In this document: piece by piece, positions 45,183 through 52,766 of the stretch
How the letters are laid out: each line of letters starts with the position of its first letter
How positions within the stretch are numbered: the first letter of the stretch is position 1
Assembly: GCF_000282215.1 (NCBI RefSeq)
Contig: NZ_AKJS01000102.1
Location: forward strand, 1 to 52,766
Origin: Pseudomonas sp. GM21
GTDB lineage: Bacteria > Pseudomonadota > Gammaproteobacteria > Pseudomonadales > Pseudomonadaceae
Reading direction: 5' to 3'
DNA length: 52,766 nt
Made by a program: the position numbers and the translations under genes
Notes under the pieces: model-generated
What the model was told of the DNA's origin: nothing
The model's database searches: none
Seen by the model: the letters and a program-made list of their open reading frames with translations, nothing else

Positions 45183-45331
45183 TGTAGCAGCTGTCGAGCA
45201 CCGCGAGGCTGTGTTCGGCTGCGAAGCAGTCGTAAAACCAGGCACCTCGGTCTTTCTTACATACCGCGGGGGCTGGATTGGCGACTGCTTCGCAGCCGAA
45301 CGCAGCCTCGCGGTGCTCGGCAGCTGCTACA
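45183..45331. repeat. 149-base inverted repeat with 50-base arms
   Basis: 45183-45232 and 45282-45331 are inverted copies with two mismatches; the arms contain GTAGCAGCTG, GAGCACCGCGAGGCTG and TTCGGCTGCGAAGCAGTCG. It lies between nudJ and idh and looks like a dispersed intergenic repeat of Pseudomonas, distinct from REP. Confidence 0.85.
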
Positions 45332-45354
45332 ACGTTACGCATACCACAAACAGA

Positions 45355-45376
45355 AACCCCGGCACGGGGCCGGGGC
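45355..45376 (-). terminator. terminator of idh
   Basis: CCCCGGC with GCCGGGG, 20 bases after the idh stop; the T run on the minus strand is short. Confidence 0.65.
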
Positions 45377-45396
45377 TTCTTTGCATCCTTACAACC

Positions 45397-48114
<2,718 letters not shown>

Positions 48115-49371
48115 ATGGGATACAAGAAGATTCAGGTTCCAGCCGTCGGCGACAAAATCACCGTCAACGCGGACCATTCTCTCAATGTTCCTAACAACCC
48201 GATCATTCCCTTCATCGAAGGCGATGGTATTGGCGTTGATATCAGCCCGGTCATGATCAAGGTTGTCGATGCTGCTGTTAAGAAGGCTTACGGCGGCGAG
48301 CGCAAAATTTCCTGGATGGAAGTCTACGCCGGGGAGAAAGCGACTCAGGTTTACGATCAGGACACCTGGCTACCTCAGGAAACCCTGGACGCGGTCAAGG
48401 ATTACGTGGTTTCCATCAAGGGCCCTCTGACCACCCCGGTCGGTGGCGGCATTCGTTCCCTGAATGTGGCCCTGCGTCAGCAACTCGACCTGTATGTGTG
48501 CCTGCGCCCTGTGCGCTGGTTCGAAGGCGTGCCGAGCCCGGTGAAAAAGCCAGGTGACGTCGACATGACGATCTTCCGCGAGAACTCGGAAGACATCTAC
48601 GCCGGTATCGAGTGGAAAGCCGGTTCGCCGGAAGCGACCAAAGTCATCAAGTTCCTGAAAGAAGAAATGGGTGTCACCAAGATCCGTTTCGACGAAAACT
48701 GCGGTATCGGCGTCAAGCCGGTGTCCCTGGAAGGCACCAAGCGTCTGGCACGCAAGGCCCTGCAATATGTGGTCGACAACGACCGCGATTCGCTGACCAT
48801 CGTGCACAAAGGCAACATCATGAAGTTCACCGAAGGTGCCTTCAAGGAATGGGCCTACGAAGTGGCCGCTGAAGAGTTCGGCGCGACCCTGCTCGATGGT
48901 GGTCCGTGGATGCAGTTCAAGAACCCGAAAACCGGCAAGAATGTCATCGTCAAGGACGCCATCGCCGACGCCATGCTCCAGCAGATCCTGCTGCGCCCGG
49001 CCGAATACGATGTGATCGCGACCCTGAACCTGAACGGCGACTACCTCTCCGACGCACTGGCGGCAGAAGTAGGCGGTATCGGTATTGCGCCGGGCGCCAA
49101 CCTGTCCGACACCGTGGCCATGTTCGAAGCCACCCACGGTACCGCGCCGAAATACGCCGGCAAGGACCAGGTAAACCCGGGTTCACTGATTCTGTCTGCT
49201 GAAATGATGCTGCGCCACATGGGCTGGACCGAAGCGGCCGACCTGATCATCAAGGGCACCAACGGCGCGATTTCCGCCAAGACCGTGACCTATGACTTCG
49301 AGCGTTTGATGGAAGGCGCGAAACTGCTGTCTTCGTCTGCGTTTGGTGATGCGCTCATTTCGCATATGTAA
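48115..49371 (+). CDS. icd: dimeric NADP-dependent isocitrate dehydrogenase
   Basis: The 418-residue dimeric enzyme of the TCA cycle. Substrate and regulatory segment [13 protein letters not shown] holds the Ser that AceK phosphorylates in E. coli, which shunts isocitrate to AceA; that link is known for the family and assumed here. [11 protein letters not shown] and the metal-binding N-G-D-Y-L-S-D-A are present. Start at M-G-Y-K-K-I-Q-V (48115) with GGAG upstream. Confidence 0.97.
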   Translation: MGYKKIQVPAVGDKITVNADHSLNVPNNPIIPFIEGDGIGVDISPVMIKVVDAAVKKAYGGERKISWMEVYAGEKATQVYDQDTWLPQETLDAVKDYVVSIKGPLTTPVGGGIRSLNVALRQQLDLYVCLRPVRWFEGVPSPVKKPGDVDMTIFRENSEDIYAGIEWKAGSPEATKVIKFLKEEMGVTKIRFDENCGIGVKPVSLEGTKRLARKALQYVVDNDRDSLTIVHKGNIMKFTEGAFKEWAYEVAAEEFGATLLDGGPWMQFKNPKTGKNVIVKDAIADAMLQQILLRPAEYDVIATLNLNGDYLSDALAAEVGGIGIAPGANLSDTVAMFEATHGTAPKYAGKDQVNPGSLILSAEMMLRHMGWTEAADLIIKGTNGAISAKTVTYDFERLMEGAKLLSSSAFGDALISHM

Positions 49372-49401
49372 GCGGCGTCTGTAAGCAAATCGAAGCCACA
49401 C

Positions 49402-49442
49402 AAAAACCGCCCGCCTCAATACGTTGAGACGGGCGGTTTTTT
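49402..49442. terminator. bidirectional terminator between icd and cspD
   Basis: Stem AAACCGCCCG-C-CTCAA with its partner (one mismatch), T run on the plus strand and A/T rich on the other side; between converging genes. Confidence 0.85.
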
Positions 49443-49464
49443 CATGCCTGGATGACGGGGTGCG

Positions 49465-49746
49465 TCAGCTCGTTACTGATTCTTGCTGGATGACGGGCGC
49501 TGTCTGTTCGCTCGGGAGCGTGGCAGACGTAATCTTCACTGCATGCAAGCCTTTGGGGCCCTGAACGATCTCGAAATTGACGATCTGCCCGGCCTTGAGG
49601 GTCCTGTAGCCGTCCATCTCGATGGCCGAAAAGTGGGCAAAAAAATCGATTTCCTTGCCATCCTCGTCACGGCCTTCTCTGGCGTCGGTGTTGATGAAAC
49701 CGAATCCCTTGGCATTGTTGAACCATTTCACCTTGCCCACTGACAT
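49465..49746 (-). CDS. cspD: cold shock domain protein CspD
   Basis: A 93-residue protein with one cold-shock domain: [14 protein letters not shown] (RNP1) and D-F-F-A-H-F-S (RNP2). It binds single-stranded nucleic acid; E. coli CspD inhibits replication in stationary phase. ATG at 49746 is preferred because GAGGG stands 9 bases before it; the ATG two codons earlier is too close. Divergent from clpS, as in E. coli. The C-terminal Gln/Ser-rich tail is longer than in E. coli. Confidence 0.93.
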   Translation of the reverse strand: MSVGKVKWFNNAKGFGFINTDAREGRDEDGKEIDFFAHFSAIEMDGYRTLKAGQIVNFEIVQGPKGLHAVKITSATLPSEQTAPVIQQESVTS

Positions 49747-49971
49747 GCTCATATCCCTCTGCTACAGACTCCATCACTGGAGTATCATCCAGTACATCCG
49801 CAGCCGGTCTCTATAATTAATATTGACTCCGCGGACCTTTTTTACCCACTGTGGGCTCTATTGGTTGTAACACCGTTTTCCCGATAGTCAAGGTGACCGG
49901 GCGGTCGGTGTTGAAATCGTCCATGAGCGCCCCCATCACTGTATTAGCACAACTGACGAACCTTTCTTTCC

Positions 49972-50355
49972 ATGCATGCAATCAGCCAGATTCGACTAAC
50001 ATTCAATCAGGATCGCCCGACTCTCCAGAAAGATCGCCCGGAGGAACACGACGACGATTCCGCAGGCATTGCTGTTCAGGAGGCGAAGCCTGCGTTACAG
50101 GCACCGCCGATGTACAAGGTGGTTTTGTTCAATGATGACTACACACCGATGGATTTCGTCGTCGAAGTGCTCGAGGTGTTTTTTAACCTGAATCGCGAGC
50201 TGGCGACCAAGGTCATGCTGGCCGTCCATACAGAAGGGCGGGCAGTATGTGGCGTGTTTACCCGCGACATCGCCGAGACAAAGGCCATGCAGGTCAACCA
50301 GTACGCCAGGGAAAGCCAGCATCCGCTACTCTGTGAAATCGAGAAGGACGGTTAA
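49972..50355 (+). CDS. clpS: ATP-dependent Clp protease adaptor ClpS
   Basis: A 127-residue adaptor that brings N-degron substrates (Leu, Phe, Tyr, Trp at the N-terminus) to ClpAP. Core: [27 protein letters not shown]. The disordered N-terminal arm that inserts into ClpA is about 5 residues longer than I remember for other pseudomonads (extra P-E-E-H-D-D). 30 bases before clpA. Confidence 0.96.
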   Translation: MHAISQIRLTFNQDRPTLQKDRPEEHDDDSAGIAVQEAKPALQAPPMYKVVLFNDDYTPMDFVVEVLEVFFNLNRELATKVMLAVHTEGRAVCGVFTRDIAETKAMQVNQYARESQHPLLCEIEKDG

Positions 50356-50385
50356 TCGCCGACCACTTGGGTATGAGGTGAAGCT

Positions 50386-52656
50386 ATGTTAAACCGCGAG
50401 CTCGAAGTCACCCTCAATCTTGCCTTCAAGGAGGCCCGTTCGAAGCGTCATGAGTTCATGACCGTCGAGCACCTCCTGCTGGCCCTATTGGACAATGAGG
50501 CTGCCGCCACCGTTTTGCGTGCCTGCGGCGCAAACCTCGACAAACTCAAGCATGACCTGCAGGAGTTCATCGACTCCACCACACCTCTGATCCCTGTTCA
50601 TGATGAGGATCGCGAAACCCAGCCAACCTTGGGCTTCCAGCGTGTACTGCAGCGTGCTGTTTTTCACGTACAGAGCTCGGGCAAGCGTGAAGTGACTGGC
50701 GCCAACGTGCTGGTCGCCATTTTCAGTGAGCAAGAGAGTCAGGCAGTGTTCCTGCTGAAACAGCAGAGCGTTGCGCGCATTGATGTCGTCAACTACATCG
50801 CTCATGGCATCTCCAAAGTGCCCGGGCATGGCGATCACTCTGAAGGTGAGCAAGATATGCAGGACGACGAGGGCGGTGAGTCTTCTTCTTCAGGCAATCC
50901 TCTGGATGCTTATGCCAGCAACCTCAACGAACTCGCGCGCCAGGGTCGAATCGATCCATTGGTAGGCCGTGAGCTGGAAGTCGAACGCGTTGCACAGATT
51001 CTGGCGCGCCGTCGCAAAAACAATCCGCTGCTGGTGGGCGAGGCGGGCGTGGGTAAAACTGCGATTGCCGAAGGCCTGGCCAAACGTATCGTCGACAACC
51101 AGGTGCCGGACCTGCTGGCCAACAGCGTGGTGTACTCCCTCGATCTGGGCGCCTTGCTGGCCGGGACCAAATACCGTGGCGATTTCGAGAAGCGCTTCAA
51201 GGCGTTGCTCAATGAGCTGAAAAAACGTCCGCAGGCGATCCTGTTCATCGACGAAATCCACACCATTATCGGTGCGGGTGCTGCGTCCGGTGGCGTCATG
51301 GATGCCTCGAACCTGCTCAAGCCGCTGCTGTCCTCGGGCGATATCCGTTGCATCGGTTCGACCACGTTCCAGGAATTTCGCGGGATCTTCGAGAAGGATC
51401 GTGCCTTGGCCCGACGCTTCCAGAAGGTTGATGTGTCGGAGCCCTCGGTGGAAGACACCATTGGCATCCTGCGCGGCCTGAAAGGCCGTTTCGAAGCGCA
51501 CCACAACATCGAATACAGTGATGAAGCGCTGCGTGCGGCCGCTGAACTGGCTTCGCGCTATATCAATGATCGGCACATGCCGGACAAGGCGATCGACGTT
51601 ATCGACGAAGCGGGCGCCTATCAGCGTCTGCAACCGATCGAGAAGCGTGTGAAGCGCATCGAAGTGCCTCAAGTCGAGGACATCGTCGCGAAAATCGCGC
51701 GGATTCCGCCTAAGCACGTCACCAGTTCCGACAAAGAACTGCTGCGTAACCTTGAGCGTGACCTGAAGCTGACGGTATTTGGTCAGGATGCCGCCATCGA
51801 CTCGTTGTCGACGGCGATCAAACTGTCCCGTGCCGGCCTCAAGTCGCCTGACAAGCCTGTCGGCTCGTTCCTGTTCGCCGGTCCCACCGGTGTCGGTAAA
51901 ACCGAGGCGGCGCGTCAGCTGGCCAAGGCGTTGGGCATCGAGCTGGTTCGCTTCGACATGTCCGAGTACATGGAGCGCCACACCGTATCGCGTCTGATCG
52001 GTGCGCCTCCAGGTTACGTCGGGTTCGATCAGGGCGGTCTACTGACCGAAGCCATCACCAAGCAGCCTCACTGCGTGCTGTTGCTCGATGAGATCGAGAA
52101 GGCGCATCCGGAAGTCTTCAACCTGCTGCTGCAGGTCATGGATCACGGTACGCTGACCGATAACAACGGGCGCAAGGCGGACTTCCGTAACGTGATCGTC
52201 ATCATGACGACCAACGCCGGTGCCGAGACAGCAGCGCGTGCTTCGATCGGTTTCACCCATCAGGACCACTCGTCCGATGCGATGGAAGTGATCAAGAAGA
52301 GCTTCACGCCAGAGTTCCGTAACCGTCTGGACACCATTATCCAGTTTGGTCGCCTCAGCCATGAGGTCATCAAAAGCGTGGTGGACAAGTTCCTTACCGA
52401 GCTTCAGGCGCAGCTGGAAGACAAGCGCGTGCAGCTGGAAGTGACGGACGCGGCGCGCAGCTGGCTGGCAGCAGGTGGCTACGACTCGGCAATGGGTGCT
52501 CGTCCAATGGCGCGTTTGATTCAGGACAAGATCAAGCGTCCGCTGGCCGAAGAGATCCTCTTTGGCGAACTGGCCGACCATGGCGGTGTGGTGCATATCG
52601 ATCTGAAGGACGGCGAGTTGACCTTCGAGTTCGAGACCACGGCTGAAATGGCCTGA
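50386..52656 (+). CDS. clpA: ATP-dependent Clp protease ATP-binding subunit ClpA
   Basis: The 756-residue unfoldase of ClpAP. N-domain 1-150 (H-E-F-M-T-V-E-H-L-L-L-A-L-L) followed by a Ser-rich linker. AAA+ ring 1 has Walker A G-E-A-G-V-G-K-T and Walker B L-F-I-D-E-I-H; ring 2 has G-P-T-G-V-G-K-T and L-L-L-D-E-I-E. The ring 2 region keeps the usual ClpP-docking segment I-G-F. Same operon as clpS. Confidence 0.98.
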   Translation: MLNRELEVTLNLAFKEARSKRHEFMTVEHLLLALLDNEAAATVLRACGANLDKLKHDLQEFIDSTTPLIPVHDEDRETQPTLGFQRVLQRAVFHVQSSGKREVTGANVLVAIFSEQESQAVFLLKQQSVARIDVVNYIAHGISKVPGHGDHSEGEQDMQDDEGGESSSSGNPLDAYASNLNELARQGRIDPLVGRELEVERVAQILARRRKNNPLLVGEAGVGKTAIAEGLAKRIVDNQVPDLLANSVVYSLDLGALLAGTKYRGDFEKRFKALLNELKKRPQAILFIDEIHTIIGAGAASGGVMDASNLLKPLLSSGDIRCIGSTTFQEFRGIFEKDRALARRFQKVDVSEPSVEDTIGILRGLKGRFEAHHNIEYSDEALRAAAELASRYINDRHMPDKAIDVIDEAGAYQRLQPIEKRVKRIEVPQVEDIVAKIARIPPKHVTSSDKELLRNLERDLKLTVFGQDAAIDSLSTAIKLSRAGLKSPDKPVGSFLFAGPTGVGKTEAARQLAKALGIELVRFDMSEYMERHTVSRLIGAPPGYVGFDQGGLLTEAITKQPHCVLLLDEIEKAHPEVFNLLLQVMDHGTLTDNNGRKADFRNVIVIMTTNAGAETAARASIGFTHQDHSSDAMEVIKKSFTPEFRNRLDTIIQFGRLSHEVIKSVVDKFLTELQAQLEDKRVQLEVTDAARSWLAAGGYDSAMGARPMARLIQDKIKRPLAEEILFGELADHGGVVHIDLKDGELTFEFETTAEMA

Positions 52657-52670
52657 CGGCTGTAAAGCGA

Positions 52671-52694
52671 AAAGGCGCCTTCGGGCGCCTTTTT
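52671..52694 (+). terminator. terminator of clpSA
   Basis: GGCGCC-TTCG-GGCGCC with flanking A and T runs, 15 bases after the clpA stop. Confidence 0.85.
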
Positions 52695-52766
52695 GTTGTC
52701 TATAAAATTTGGTGTATATCCGTTGCTGCGGTCATGGCTGCTTAGGTTTCGCCCTTACGGCGAGGC

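Overview
The window looks like chromosome of a pseudomonad of the fluorescens group. The evidence is the gene order (a 13-gene nuo operon with fused nuoCD, then aceA, roxA/ycfD, purB-hflD-mnmA-nudJ, divergent idh/icd, cspD, clpS-clpA), REP/REPIN repeats with the core GGGAGCGAGCCTGCTCGC, and high-GC codon use in the core genes. All identifications come from reading the sequence and from memory of protein families; no search was run.

Layout. 1-6000: a four-gene operon for a periplasmic molybdenum hydroxylase (IorB-like Tat-exported Mo subunit, 2Fe-2S subunit, triheme cytochrome c, XdhC maturation factor). 6172-7455: a PuuB-type FAD oxidase. 7639-7715: tRNA-Val(GAC), the attachment site of a 6.45 kb AT-richer integrated element bounded by 108-bp direct repeats (7668-7775 and 14117-14224). 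The element carries a tyrosine integrase, a winged-helix protein, small unknown proteins, a helicase with a C-terminal HTH, a protein that may be a small terminase subunit, a membrane-anchored cargo protein, and unusual non-coding DNA: integrase-arm-like GTGCAC repeats, an inverted half tRNA, and two arrays of three-base-loop hairpins. It resembles a phage satellite or an integrative replicon, but no capsid, packaging ATPase or conjugation gene is visible.

15074-15454 is a DUF6124-type small protein with a long leader. 15672-18906 is the most interesting part: a compact minus-strand operon encoding a 42-residue acidic peptide, a stand-alone YcaO enzyme, a class I SAM methyltransferase with an unrecognised N-terminal domain, and a proline-iminopeptidase-type hydrolase. 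The three enzymes overlap by 4 bp each, and a strong hairpin separates the peptide gene from them. This is the signature of a ribosomally made, post-translationally modified peptide (RiPP) pathway. The peptide's layout (Met-Gly start, aromatic/Asn-rich N-terminus, acidic C-terminus) suggests an N-terminal core with a C-terminal follower, as in bottromycin. I do not recognise this combination as a described pathway.

19287-21330 is a toxin-antitoxin island: a HigB2/HigA2-type pair whose toxin is interrupted by an in-frame TGA, a Phd/VapC pair, and a remnant of a second HigA start. 21359-36297 is the complete nuoA-N operon (respiratory complex I), minus strand. 36933-47622 holds the glyoxylate enzyme AceA, a secretin-domain protein, a GNAT acetyltransferase with the ribosomal oxygenase RoxA, PurB, HflD, MnmA, NudJ and monomeric isocitrate dehydrogenase. 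Icd (48115-49371) diverges from it. 49465-52656 holds CspD and, divergently, the ClpS/ClpA protein degradation module.

The core genes form a coherent central-metabolism block: two isocitrate dehydrogenases and isocitrate lyase at the TCA/glyoxylate branch, and complex I to oxidise the NADH. The accessory content sits in one stretch between tRNA-Val and nuoN (7.7-21.3 kb).
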